This document shows positions 26,028 through 34,682 of a stretch of DNA of 64,000 nt, in pieces (the first letter of the stretch is position 1; each line of letters starts with the position of its first letter). Source of the stretch: Blastococcus sp. DSM 46786 (GTDB lineage: Bacteria > Actinomycetota > Actinomycetes > Mycobacteriales > Geodermatophilaceae); contig NZ_FOAO01000001.1 of assembly GCF_900109665.1 (NCBI RefSeq), positions 317,098 to 381,097 on the forward strand. The letters are read 5' to 3'. Under the pieces are notes generated by a model. The model saw nothing but the letters and a program-made list of their open reading frames with translations, searched no databases and was not told where the DNA came from. The translations under genes were made by a program, and so were the position numbers.

Positions 26028-26043
26028 TCACCCCGGGGGGTGA
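26028..26043. promoter_or_regulatory. Near-palindrome resembling a BldM site (site 2)
   Basis: TCACCC-CGGG-GGGTGA: both outer hexamers match the recalled BldM half site, and the centre differs at two positions. It lies about 140 bases upstream of whiD. The remaining part of the gap up to whiD has no other recognised element. Confidence 0.45.
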
Positions 26044-26181
26044 GCGGCCCGGGGATCAGGTGACGCACCGCACACAGGGCAAAAGTTGCGAATCGGCTGT
26101 GTTTGGACGTGGGACGGCGAGGGCACCGGGCCCCTTGCAGCCGGACAGCCCCCTCCGGCTCTACCGAGTCCTGGAGGAGAC

Positions 26182-26481
26182 ATGGCCGACATCCGCAGAC
26201 TCCCGACGCCCGTGGCCGAGGTCTGGGACTGGCAGCTCCACGGCGCCTGCCGTGGCGAGAACACGTCCCTCTTCTTCCACCCCGACGGAGAGCGCGGGCC
26301 GGCCCGGGCGCGGCGGCAGTCCGCGGCCAAGGCCGTCTGCTCGCGTTGCCCGGTCGTCGACGCATGCCTGAAGCACGCGCTCGCCGTCCGCGAGCCCTAC
26401 GGCGTCTGGGGCGGCATGAGCGAGGAGGAGCGGGCCCGGCTGATCGCCGCCGAACCGGCCGCCGTCGCCGCCGGGGTGTAA
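26182..26481 (+). CDS. whiD: WhiB-family iron-sulfur regulator, WhiD type
   Basis: A 99-residue WhiB-like protein. The four cluster ligands are C23, C53, C56 and C62 (CRGEN..., CSRCPVVDAC), followed by the GVWGG turn (74-78) and a basic/charged tail. The start MADIRRLPTPVAEVWDWQL is close to my memory of Streptomyces WhiD. Wbl proteins bind a 4Fe-4S cluster and the housekeeping sigma factor region 4; WhiD is needed for spore maturation in Streptomyces. ATG 26182 has GGAGGAG at good distance. It is divergent from bldM and convergent with groEL. Confidence 0.93.
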   Translation: MADIRRLPTPVAEVWDWQLHGACRGENTSLFFHPDGERGPARARRQSAAKAVCSRCPVVDACLKHALAVREPYGVWGGMSEEERARLIAAEPAAVAAGV

Positions 26482-26496
26482 CTCCCCACGAGCACG

Positions 26497-26538
26497 CGAG
26501 AGGGCCCGGTCCAGGAATTCCTGGACCGGGCCCTCTCG
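26497..26538. terminator. 42-bp perfect palindrome between whiD and groEL
   Basis: Arms CGAGAGGGCCCGGTCCAGGAA (26497-26517) and its exact complement (26518-26538), centred on GAATTC. It starts 16 nt after the whiD stop codon. As RNA it forms a very stable stem and likely ends transcription from whiD, perhaps in both directions. Confidence 0.7.
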
Positions 26539-26550
26539 GGTGCGTGGTGC

Positions 26551-26640
26551 GCCGTCCTGGCTCACCGTGCGGGGTCCTGGCTCACCGTCGATCGTGAGCC
26601 AGGACCCCCGGCGATCAGGTCACCTGATCATCAGCGGCGG
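26551..26640. repeat. Family 2 element after groEL (copy A)
   Basis: Order on the plus strand: GTCCTGGCTCACCG at 26554 and again at 26574, inverted copy CGTGAGCCAGGAC at 26593-26605, then GATCAGGT-C-ACCTGATC (26613-26629) and CAGCGGCGG. Read along groEL it gives a 15-bp stem GGGGTCCTGGCTCAC / GTGAGCCAGGACCCC. A second copy with the same spacing but other arm bases is at 39608-39697. Confidence 0.7.
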
Positions 26641-26646
26641 CTCGGC

Positions 26647-28302
<1,656 letters not shown>

Positions 28303-28324
28303 TCAGTCAGTGCAGGGCGAAAGA

Positions 28325-28366
28325 CGACCGCCCCGGGACCCGAGTTCGGGTCGCCCGGGGCGGTCG
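28325..28366 (-). terminator. Strong hairpin between groES and groEL
   Basis: CGACCGCCCCGGG (28325-28337) pairs with CCCGGGGCGGTCG (28354-28366), and the inner part GACCCGA-G-TCGGGTC pairs as well. Read on the minus strand it is followed by TCTTTC. It lies 35 nt upstream of groEL. Confidence 0.65.
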
Positions 28367-28404
28367 TGACGTGCTGGAACGGCCCCCTCGCAGGCGCTGG
28401 AAAC

Positions 28405-28460
28405 GGCCCCGGTCCAGGGGCCCGCCCCGAGCCCGCGAGGGGTGGGGAGGAGCGGGGTCC
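28405..28460 (-). terminator. Family 1 post-stop hairpin after groES (copy c)
   Basis: Plus-strand arms GGCCCCGGTCC (28405-28415) and GGAGCGGGGTCC (28449-28460), one mismatch in the stem. It begins 2 nt after the groES stop codon. The flank GTGACGTGCTGGAAC is at 28367-28381. Confidence 0.6.
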
Positions 28461-28462
28461 TC

Positions 28463-28771
28463 TTACTTCTCCACGACGGCGAGCAGGTCGCGGGCGGAGA
28501 GCACCAGGTACTCCTCGCCGGCGTACTTGACCTCGGTGCCGCCGTACTTGGAGTAGATGACCACGTCGCCGACGTTCACGTCGAGCGGCACGCGGTTGCC
28601 GTTGTCGTCGATGCGGCCGGGGCCGACGGCGACGACGGTGCCCTCCTGGGGCTTCTCCTTGGCGGTGTCCGGGATGACCAGACCGGAGGCGGTGGTGGTC
28701 TCGGCCTCGTTGGCCTGGACCACGACCCGGTCCTCCAGCGGCTTGATGCTGACCTTGGTAGCGGTCGTCAC
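28463..28771 (-). CDS. groES: 10 kDa chaperonin GroES
   Basis: A 102-residue co-chaperonin. It shows [20 protein letters not shown] (strand and mobile loop), [23 protein letters not shown] and the C-terminal [33 protein letters not shown]. It caps the GroEL ring. GTG 28769-28771 is used, with AAGGGGG about 11 nt upstream. The promoter about 100 bases upstream contains a CIRCE operator, so HrcA heat-shock control is expected. Confidence 0.96.
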   Translation of the reverse strand: MTTATKVSIKPLEDRVVVQANEAETTTASGLVIPDTAKEKPQEGTVVAVGPGRIDDNGNRVPLDVNVGDVVIYSKYGGTEVKYAGEEYLVLSARDLLAVVEK

Positions 28772-28873
28772 GTCGGTGACGCCCCCTTCGGTGTCGGACG
28801 GCAGGGATGTTCGATGCTGTGGCACGAGGTCGGGCACCCGCCGTCGCGGGGGTCGGGCGCCAGCCCGTGTCGC

Positions 28874-28900
28874 TTGGCACTCTACCCAGGAGAGTGCCAG
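28874..28900. promoter_or_regulatory. CIRCE operator (HrcA site)
   Basis: TTGGCACTC (28874-28882) - 9 nt - GAGTGCCAG (28892-28900). It matches the CIRCE consensus TTAGCACTC-N9-GAGTGCTAA with exact spacing and 7 of 9 bases in each arm. It is upstream of groES. Confidence 0.85.
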
Positions 28901-28908
28901 CCGCTCAA
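28879..28908 (-). promoter_or_regulatory. groES promoter inside CIRCE
   Basis: On the minus strand, -35 TTGAGC (28903-28908), an 18-nt spacer and -10 TAGAGT (28879-28884). The CIRCE arms cover the spacer and the -10 box, so bound HrcA would block RNA polymerase. Confidence 0.6.
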
Positions 28909-28966
28909 CCCGGTCGCCGGGGTGGGTGACGTCGGGCCGGTCCAGCCCGTGCGCCACGCTGTGCCG

Positions 28967-30208
28967 GTGGACCGGCCATCCGAGGAGCAGACCGCCGAGA
29001 CGGTGCGCCAGGTGCGCGCGCTGACGACCCCGGAGGGTGCGGCGGCGCTGGCGCGCGCGGCGGCGCTGCTGGCCGAGGGGGTCGATGCGGTCACCGCGCT
29101 CACGCGGCTGCGCGCCGAGGTGGGCACCGACCTCGCCGGGCCGGCGTGGGGCATCGCCCGGCAGCGGCTGAAGGCACGGGCGACGTTCGGGGCCGACGCC
29201 GACCGGATGCTGTTCACCGGCGACACCCTCGAGCAGGCCGGGCGCCCCGAACTGGCCGCCCGGCGCGCGGCCCGGCTGCTCGCCGGGGGCGCCGACTCCG
29301 TCGCCGACCTCGGCTGCGCCGCGGGCACCGACACGATCGCGCTGGCCCGCGCGGGCGCCCGGGTGCTCGCCGTCGACGTCGACCCGGTGGCCCGGGAGCT
29401 GACCGCCGCCAACGCCGAGGCGCTGGGCGTCGCCGACGACGTCTGGGTGGCGGCCGGCGACGCCGTGGAGCTGGTGGCCGCCGCGCGCGGCGGCGAGGTG
29501 GCCGGGTGCGGCGCCGCCGTCCTGGACCCCGCCCGGCGGGCCGGCGGGCGGCGGCTGCTCGATCCCGACCGCTGGTCGCCGCCGTGGTCGACCGTCGCGG
29601 AGCTCCTCACCAAGGTGCCGACGTCGGTGGTGAAGGTGGCCCCCGGGCTGGACCACGACCGGGTGCCCGACGGCGTCGAGGCGGAGTGGGTCTCGGTCGG
29701 CGGCTCGATCGTCGAGGCGCTGCTGTGGGGCGGCGCGGTGTCGGCGACCTGGCGCCGGGCGACCGTCGTCCGCGACGGCACCGCCCACGAGCTCACCGCC
29801 GACGCCGATCCGGGGCCGGCGCCGGCCGGGCCGGTGCGGGCGTGGCTGCACGAGCCCGACCCCGCGGTCATCCGCTCGGGCCTGGTCTCCCTCGTCGCCG
29901 CCGACCTCGGCGCGACCCTCGTCGACCCGACGATCGCCTACCTCACCTCCGATGGCGCGGCCGGGGGCCCGTGGGTGAGCTCCTACCGGGTCGACGAGGT
30001 GCTGCCGTTCAACCTCAAGAAGCTCAAGGCGCTGCTGCGCGAGCGCGGCGTCGGCCGGGTCGTGGTCAAGAAGCGCGGCTCGGCGATCGAGCCGGAGACC
30101 CTGGCCCGGCAGCTCCGCGGCCCCGGCAGCGGGGCGGCGACGGTCGTCGTCACCCGGGTCGCCGGCGCCCCGACCGCCCTCGTCTGCGACCTCATCAACC
30201 AGGGTTGA
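28967..30208 (+). CDS. Class I SAM-dependent methyltransferase with THUMP-like domain
   Basis: A protein of about 413 residues. An N-terminal helical region (to about 75) precedes a Rossmann methyltransferase core with motif [17 protein letters not shown] (about 107), VLAVDVDP (motif II) and the catalytic-like [14 protein letters not shown] (about 183). The C-terminal part ([32 protein letters not shown]) is the THUMP-like domain of actinobacterial members. It probably methylates an RNA or protein; the substrate is unknown. The start is uncertain: GTG 28967, 28961 and 28949 are in frame. Its last codons carry the first of two operators for the next gene. Confidence 0.75.
   Translation: MDRPSEEQTAETVRQVRALTTPEGAAALARAAALLAEGVDAVTALTRLRAEVGTDLAGPAWGIARQRLKARATFGADADRMLFTGDTLEQAGRPELAARRAARLLAGGADSVADLGCAAGTDTIALARAGARVLAVDVDPVARELTAANAEALGVADDVWVAAGDAVELVAAARGGEVAGCGAAVLDPARRAGGRRLLDPDRWSPPWSTVAELLTKVPTSVVKVAPGLDHDRVPDGVEAEWVSVGGSIVEALLWGGAVSATWRRATVVRDGTAHELTADADPGPAPAGPVRAWLHEPDPAVIRSGLVSLVAADLGATLVDPTIAYLTSDGAAGGPWVSSYRVDEVLPFNLKKLKALLRERGVGRVVVKKRGSAIEPETLARQLRGPGSGAATVVVTRVAGAPTALVCDLINQG
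30195..30208. promoter_or_regulatory. Operator 1 of the HTH/Clp-N operon
   Basis: TCAAC-CAGG-GTTGA (30195-30208), a 5-bp inverted repeat with 4-nt centre, overlapping both the stop codon of the upstream gene and the -35 box TTGACG. Confidence 0.6.
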
Positions 30209-30234
30209 CGACTACCGCGACATCAACCTAAGTT
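30205..30234 (+). promoter_or_regulatory. Promoter of the HTH/Clp-N operon
   Basis: -35 TTGACG (30205-30210), an 18-nt spacer, -10 TAAGTT (30229-30234), then 6 nt to GTG 30241: a near-consensus leaderless promoter with both boxes inside operators. Confidence 0.65.
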
Positions 30235-30238
30235 GATG
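30221..30238. promoter_or_regulatory. Operator 2 of the HTH/Clp-N operon
   Basis: CATCAAC-CTAA-GTTGATG, a perfect 7-bp inverted repeat (30221-30238) covering the -10 box. Its core TCAAC-N4-GTTGA is the same as operator 1; the centres are 28 bp apart. Confidence 0.7.
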
Positions 30239-30240
30239 GC

Positions 30241-30459
30241 GTGGTCGTCGAACCCCTCCCGGCACCGGAGGACCCGGAAGCGGCGTTGGCGGCCGTGGTC
30301 GCCCTGCGCCGGCTGGCCGGCCGTCTGGAGGTGGATGCCGTGGTCGAGGCCGTCGGCCAGGGCTGGACGTGGGCCCAGGTCGGCGAGGCCCTCGGGATCA
30401 GCGCCCAGGCCGCCCACAAGAAGTTCGCCGCCGAGGTCCGCGCTCGTCGCGGCCGCTGA
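30241..30459 (+). CDS. Small helix-turn-helix protein
   Basis: A 72-residue protein, helical throughout, with a C-terminal HTH (GWTWAQVGEALGISAQAAHKKF, about 41-62) and a basic tail. It is just a DNA-binding domain with a short dimerisation helix. It is the likely repressor of its own operon through the two TCAAC-N4-GTTGA operators. GTG 30241 is fixed by the leaderless promoter; the ATG at 30236 is in another frame. It is followed after 16 nt by a Clp-N domain gene. Together the pair resembles mycobacterial ClpC2, where, from memory, a DNA-binding part and a Clp-N-like part are in one chain. Confidence 0.75.
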   Translation: MVVEPLPAPEDPEAALAAVVALRRLAGRLEVDAVVEAVGQGWTWAQVGEALGISAQAAHKKFAAEVRARRGR

Positions 30460-30475
30460 TCGAGGAGGAGACGGG

Positions 30476-30955
30476 ATGGGGATCGTGACCGCGCTGCGGG
30501 ACCTGCGGACGGTACGGGCGCTGCTGACCGGCGCCGAGGCCGAGTCGCGCAGCGCCGGGGAGCCGGTGCCGGGACCGGAGCACCTGCTGCTCGCCGCCAC
30601 CGCACTGCCGGACGGCACGGCGGCTGCGGCCCTCGCCCGCGTCGGCGTGGACGCCGCGCAGCTGCGCACCGCGATCGAGGCCGCGCACGCCGCCGCGCTC
30701 GCCTCGGTGGGCGTGGCCGCCGACGCCGACGGCGGGGGGCTCCAGGGACCGGCGACCGGGCCGATGCGGTCGACGCCGCAGGCCCAGCGGGTCTTCCGGC
30801 AGGCGGTGGCGGCGGCCAGGGCGGCCCGGTCCCCGCTGCGGGGCACCCACGTCGTCGTGGCGGTCTGCGACCTGGAGCACGGCGCGACCGCCCGCGCCCT
30901 GGCGGCGCTCGGCGTCGACCGCGAGGAGCTGCGCGCGGCCGCCCTCAGCGGCTGA
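30476..30955 (+). CDS. Stand-alone Clp N-terminal (Clp-N) domain protein, ClpC2-like
   Basis: A 159-residue protein with the two-repeat Clp-N fold: [33 protein letters not shown] in the first repeat and [30 protein letters not shown] in the second. There is no AAA+ module, so it cannot unfold proteins itself. Clp-N domains bind substrates, phospho-arginine or ClpC-targeting antibiotics such as cyclomarin; a free copy may act as a decoy or adaptor for ClpC1. ATG 30476 has GAGGAGGAG upstream. It is cotranscribed with the HTH gene and overlaps the end of the opposite tsaD by 11 nt. Confidence 0.8.
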   Translation: MGIVTALRDLRTVRALLTGAEAESRSAGEPVPGPEHLLLAATALPDGTAAAALARVGVDAAQLRTAIEAAHAAALASVGVAADADGGGLQGPATGPMRSTPQAQRVFRQAVAAARAARSPLRGTHVVVAVCDLEHGATARALAALGVDREELRAAALSG

Positions 30956-31979
30956 CGACGTCGATCGGCAGGGAGCTGTCCGCGCCGAGGTCCGGGGCCG
31001 ACGGCGCGACGCCCGCGGCGACCAGCCGCGATCCCAGCGCCGCCACCATCGCCCCGTTGTCGGTGCAGAGCTTGGGGCTGGGCACCCGCAGCACGATGCC
31101 GGCCTTCGCGCAGCGCTCCTCGGCCAGCGCGCGCAGCCGAGAGTTGGCCGCCACTCCTCCGCCGAGCACCAGGTGGTCGACGCCGTGGTCACGGCAGGCG
31201 CGCACGGCCTTGGCGGTGAGGACGTCGGCGACCGCCTCCTGGAACGAGGCCGCGACGTCGGCCACCGGCACCGGCTCACCCGCCCGCTCCCGGGCCTCGA
31301 TCCACCGGGCGACGGCGGTCTTCAGGCCGGAGAAGGAGAAGTCGTAGGCGGGGTCGCGAGGGCCGGTGAGCCCGCGCGGGAAGGCGATGGCGTGCGGATC
31401 GCCCGCGCGGGCCGCCCGGTCGATCGGCGGGCCCCCGGGAAACGGCAACCCGAGCACGCGCGCGACCTTGTCGAACGCCTCGCCCGCCGCGTCGTCGATG
31501 GTGCGGCCCAGCGACTGCACCTCCTGCGCGAGGTCGGGCACCAGCAGCAGCGAGCTGTGCCCGCCGGAGACCAGCATCGCGATCGACGGCTCGGCCAGCG
31601 GCCCGTGCTGCAGCTCGTCGACGGCGACGTGAGCGGCGAGGTGGTTGACGCCGTAGAGCGGCTTGCCCAGCGCCAGGGCGTAGGCCTTGGCGGCCGCGAC
31701 GCCGACCAGCAGCGCGCCGGTCAGGCCGGGGCCGCTGGTCACCGCCACCGCGTCGACGTCGGCGGCGCGGACACCGGCCTCGGCCAGTGCCCGGTGCACC
31801 GTGGGCACCATCGCCTCCAGGTGCGCGCGGGAAGCGATCTCGGGGACGACGCCGCCGAACCGCTCGTGCTCCGCCATCGAGGTGGCCAGGGCGTCCGCCA
31901 GCAGCGTGTGCCCGCGGACGATGCCCACGCCGGTCTCGTCGCAGGAGGTCTCGAACCCGATGACCAGCGGCTCGCTCAC
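30945..31979 (-). CDS. tsaD: tRNA t6A transferase TsaD
   Basis: A 344-residue ASKHA-fold enzyme that transfers the threonylcarbamoyl group to A37 of ANN-decoding tRNAs. Visible are the N-terminal phosphate loop [13 protein letters not shown], the metal-binding HLAAHVAV (H-x-x-x-H), [10 protein letters not shown] and the late [11 protein letters not shown]. It acts with TsaB and TsaE, encoded just upstream. GTG 31977-31979 has GGAGGGA before it. A 142-base stretch of short direct repeats separates it from rimI. Confidence 0.96.
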   Translation of the reverse strand: MSEPLVIGFETSCDETGVGIVRGHTLLADALATSMAEHERFGGVVPEIASRAHLEAMVPTVHRALAEAGVRAADVDAVAVTSGPGLTGALLVGVAAAKAYALALGKPLYGVNHLAAHVAVDELQHGPLAEPSIAMLVSGGHSSLLLVPDLAQEVQSLGRTIDDAAGEAFDKVARVLGLPFPGGPPIDRAARAGDPHAIAFPRGLTGPRDPAYDFSFSGLKTAVARWIEARERAGEPVPVADVAASFQEAVADVLTAKAVRACRDHGVDHLVLGGGVAANSRLRALAEERCAKAGIVLRVPSPKLCTDNGAMVAALGSRLVAAGVAPSAPDLGADSSLPIDVVSR

Positions 31980-32012
31980 GGCGTCCCTCCGCCACAAGTC
32001 GCTCCCGCCGGG

Positions 32013-32124
32013 CGCTCCGCTCCTCGCTCCCATGCCCAGGCCGTCTCCGCGGTCGCTCCGCTCCTCGCTCGTTCCTCGCTGCGATGCTCACTCACTGTCG
32101 ACGACCGCCTCGCTGCGATGCTCA
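32013..32124. repeat. Short direct repeats between tsaD and rimI
   Basis: CGCTCCGCTCCTCGCTC occurs at 32013-32029 and 32054-32070; CCTCGCTGCGATGCTCA occurs at 32074-32090 and 32108-32124. The last copy includes the stop codon of rimI. No hairpin or gene is evident. Confidence 0.7.
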
Positions 32125-32574
32125 CGCCCCTGTCCGCTCCCGCCTCATGACCACGGCGTCCGTGCCGCTCGGTTGGTAGTAGCCGCGCCGCCGGCCGATC
32201 TCGGCGAATCCGCGCCGGCGGTAGAGCTCCTGCGCCGTCTCGTTGTCCGCCCGCACCTCCAGCAGCACCACCGGAACGGCGCGCCGGTCGGCCTCGGCGA
32301 GCAGCGCGTCGAGCAGCCGGGCGCCGATGCCCTCGCCCTGCCGCGCGCCGGTCACCCCGATGGTGGCCACGTGCGCCTCGTCGTCGTAGGCGATCAGCCC
32401 GGCGTACCCGACGACCCCGGCCTCGCCCTCGGCCACCAGGTAGTGGCGGGTGTCGGGGCGGGCCAGCTCGTCGCGGTACATCGCCGCCGTCCACGTGTCG
32501 GGGGCGAAAAGCTCCTCCTCCAAGCCCATGACGGCGGGCAGGTCGGCGAGCGTCATCGGCCGCAGCCGGGTCAC
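32122..32574 (-). CDS. rimI: Ribosomal protein bS18-alanine N-acetyltransferase RimI
   Basis: A 150-residue GNAT acetyltransferase. It begins TRLRPMTLADLPAVMGLEEELFAPDTWT, a typical RimI start, and has the acetyl-CoA loop VTGARQGEGIGARLL (R/Q-x-x-G-x-G/A) and the C-terminal FAEIGRRRGYYQPSGTDAVVMRRE. It acetylates the N-terminus of S18 and possibly other proteins. GTG 32572-32574 overlaps the tsaB stop (GTGA). Confidence 0.92.
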   Translation of the reverse strand: MTRLRPMTLADLPAVMGLEEELFAPDTWTAAMYRDELARPDTRHYLVAEGEAGVVGYAGLIAYDDEAHVATIGVTGARQGEGIGARLLDALLAEADRRAVPVVLLEVRADNETAQELYRRRGFAEIGRRRGYYQPSGTDAVVMRRERTGA

Positions 32575-33203
32575 CGCGTCACGGCCTTGATCGACGTCGG
32601 CGGCACCGCGTCGGGCCGGCGCAGGTACAGCGGCACCAGCGGCGCCCCTACCGGGTCGGCGAGCTGCGCGCCCGCCGCGCGGAGCAGGCCCGCGGTGGTC
32701 ACCTCCGCCGGCGCCACCGCGCTCCCGAGCCGCTCGGCGAACGCCGGGTCGCCGACGAACGGGCCGCCCCGGCCGAACTCCTCGGGCCGCACCACCCCCG
32801 GGCCCTCGACCCGCCGGCCGGCGTCGTCGTACGCAGCCCAGTAGACCTCCTTGCGGCGGGCGTCGGTCACCACCGTGCGCGCCCCGCTCCCGATCGCGTC
32901 GAGGGAGCAGACGCCGACCACCGGCAGCCCCCGGGCGTCGGCGATCGCGGCGGCGGTGACCACACCCACCCGCAGCCCGGTGAACGGTCCGGGGCCCAGC
33001 CCGGTGACGACGGCCTCGACGTCGCCCAGCGCTAGCCCCGCGTCGGCGACCGCACCCTGGATCGCCGGGGTGAGCAGCTCGGCGTGCTTCGTGCCCGAGG
33101 GGACGGCGCGCTCGGCGAGCACCTCCGCGCCGCCGTCGGGGGTCCACCGCGCGAGCCCCGCGACGAGCGTCGGGGTGGCGGTGTCGAGCGCGAGGACCAG
33201 CAC
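32571..33203 (-). CDS. tsaB: tRNA t6A complex subunit TsaB
   Basis: A 210-residue ASKHA-fold protein, the scaffold partner of TsaD. The start LVLALDTATPTLVAGLA and the region GLGPGPFTGLRVGVVTAAAIADA are diagnostic. The metal-binding His pair of TsaD is absent, as expected for TsaB. GTG 33201-33203; it starts 6 nt after the stop of the upstream GNAT gene and overlaps rimI. Confidence 0.94.
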   Translation of the reverse strand: MLVLALDTATPTLVAGLARWTPDGGAEVLAERAVPSGTKHAELLTPAIQGAVADAGLALGDVEAVVTGLGPGPFTGLRVGVVTAAAIADARGLPVVGVCSLDAIGSGARTVVTDARRKEVYWAAYDDAGRRVEGPGVVRPEEFGRGGPFVGDPAFAERLGSAVAPAEVTTAGLLRAAGAQLADPVGAPLVPLYLRRPDAVPPTSIKAVTR

Positions 33204-33209
33204 GACCGA

Positions 33210-33743
33210 TCAGCGTAGGCGAACGCCGACGGCCACCTCGTAGACGATCTCCAGACCGTCCTCCTCGTCGACCTGCTCCCCCACGGCGACGAAGCCCTCG
33301 GCGAGCACGAGGTCGCGGGAGGCGGTGTTCGACGGTGCCACCGACGCGCGCACGGTGGTGACCGCCGGCTCCTCGGCCGCCCACGCCAGCAGGGCGCGCA
33401 GCGCCGCCCGGGCGTACCCCTGCCGCCGGTGCAGAGGGTCGGTGGAGTAGCCGACCTCGACCATGCCGGCGGCATCGGGCGGCCCGTGGAAGCCCGCCCG
33501 GCCCACCGTCAGGCCCCGTTCGCGGTCGCGCACCACCCGGGTGATCCACCGCGCGCTGGCCGGGTCGGCGACCACCTGCTCGGCGCGGACTCCCCACACC
33601 CAGCGGCACTCCGGCCCGGCGAGGTACGGGCTCAGCGGCACCGGCGCCGCCGCCTCGGCCGCGACGAGGTCGCCGTCGGCGAGCGCGCGTAACGCCGCCG
33701 GGCCCAGCACGACCAGCTCCACGACGGGCAGGCCCGGGCTCAC
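33210..33743 (-). CDS. GNAT family N-acetyltransferase
   Basis: A 177-residue GNAT of the RimJ/RimL type. The conserved core VGYSTDPLHRRQGYARAALRALLAWA holds the acetyl-CoA pyrophosphate loop R-R-Q-G-Y-A, and ASVAPSNTASRDLVLAEGF is motif B. Acceptor unknown; RimJ/RimL-like enzymes often acetylate protein N-termini or small amines. GTG 33741-33743 overlaps the upstream GNAT stop (GTGA). It lies between tsaE and tsaB, where many genomes have none. Confidence 0.82.
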   Translation of the reverse strand: MSPGLPVVELVVLGPAALRALADGDLVAAEAAAPVPLSPYLAGPECRWVWGVRAEQVVADPASARWITRVVRDRERGLTVGRAGFHGPPDAAGMVEVGYSTDPLHRRQGYARAALRALLAWAAEEPAVTTVRASVAPSNTASRDLVLAEGFVAVGEQVDEEDGLEIVYEVAVGVRLR

Positions 33744-34186
33744 AGCTCCTTCCGGAGGTGCACGTCGGCGGCGCCCGGTGTGGGCACGCCCTCCCACCGG
33801 AAGATCTCGCGGTAGCCGCGCCGCTCGTAGAAGCCCGGCGCCTGGAAGGTGAACGAGGTGACGAACACGTGGGTGCACCCGCGTGCCCGCGCCTCGTCCT
33901 CGAAGCCCGCCAGCAGGCCGGCGCCCAGGCCGTCGCCGCGGGAGTCCTCGCGCACCCACGTCATGCCGATGCCCGCGGCCACACCCCACGTCCAGCCGCT
34001 CAGGCCGGCGGCGAGCTCCCCCGAGGCGTCGAGGACCTGCACGGTCAGCTCCCGCGCCGGCGCCACGCCGTCGGTCGCGGCGGCGTTGAACGCGTCGAGC
34101 TCGCGGGAGAGCCGCTGGTCCAGCTCCGGCAGCCCGCCGGCCACGACCGTGCGGTACGGCGCCGGCAGCGCGCCAGGAGGGGTCAC
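33740..34186 (-). CDS. GNAT family N-acetyltransferase
   Basis: A 148-residue GNAT. It has LSGWTWGVAAGIGMTWVREDSRGDGLGAGLL with the pyrophosphate-binding R-G-D-G-L-G, then ARARGCTHVFVTSFTFQAPGFYERRGY. The FQAPGFYERRGY end is typical of a GNAT subgroup acting on small molecules. Start GTG 34184-34186 has AGGA 9 nt upstream; GTG 34202-34204 would add 6 residues. It is cotranscribed with the second GNAT. Confidence 0.8.
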   Translation of the reverse strand: MTPPGALPAPYRTVVAGGLPELDQRLSRELDAFNAAATDGVAPARELTVQVLDASGELAAGLSGWTWGVAAGIGMTWVREDSRGDGLGAGLLAGFEDEARARGCTHVFVTSFTFQAPGFYERRGYREIFRWEGVPTPGAADVHLRKEL

Positions 34187-34229
34187 GGTCGCGGATCCTG
34201 CCACCCGCCCCGGTGCGGCGCCGCCCGTG

Positions 34230-34682
34230 TCAGCCCCCGTCGAGCCGGTCGGCCCACCCCGGACCGTGCGGCACCAGCAGGGCCGTGCGGACGTCGTCGT
34301 CCCGCCGGTCCAGCCGCACCTCCAGGTGCTCGTCGGCCAGCTGCTCGACCAGCCCCTGCCCCCATTCGACGACGGTCACCGACTCGTCGGTCGAGGCATC
34401 GAGGTCGAGGTCGTCGACGTCGGCGTGCCCGCCGAGCCGGTAGGCGTCGACGTGCACCAGCGGGAGGCGACCGCCGCGGTGCACCCGGGCGATGACGAAC
34501 GTGGGCGAGGTGACCGGCTCCCGGACGCCGAGACCCGCGCCGATGCCCTGGGCGAGGGCGGTCTTGCCCGCACCGAGCGGGCCGACCAGCACCAGCAGGT
34601 CACCGGGGCGGGAGAGGGCCGCCAGCGCCTCGCCCAGGGCGTGGGTGTCGGCCGGATCGGGCAGCACGTGCTCGCGTTTCAC
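34230..34682 (-). CDS. tsaE: tRNA t6A ATPase TsaE
   Basis: A 150-residue P-loop protein with LLVLVGPLGAGKTALAQGIGAGLG (Walker A about 35-42), SPTFVIAR (switch-like), HVDAYRLGG and VTVVEWGQGL (Walker-B region W-E/G). It provides the ATPase step that resets the TsaBD complex. GTG 34680-34682 overlaps the UDG stop codon (GTGA). Confidence 0.94.
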   Translation of the reverse strand: MKREHVLPDPADTHALGEALAALSRPGDLLVLVGPLGAGKTALAQGIGAGLGVREPVTSPTFVIARVHRGGRLPLVHVDAYRLGGHADVDDLDLDASTDESVTVVEWGQGLVEQLADEHLEVRLDRRDDDVRTALLVPHGPGWADRLDGG

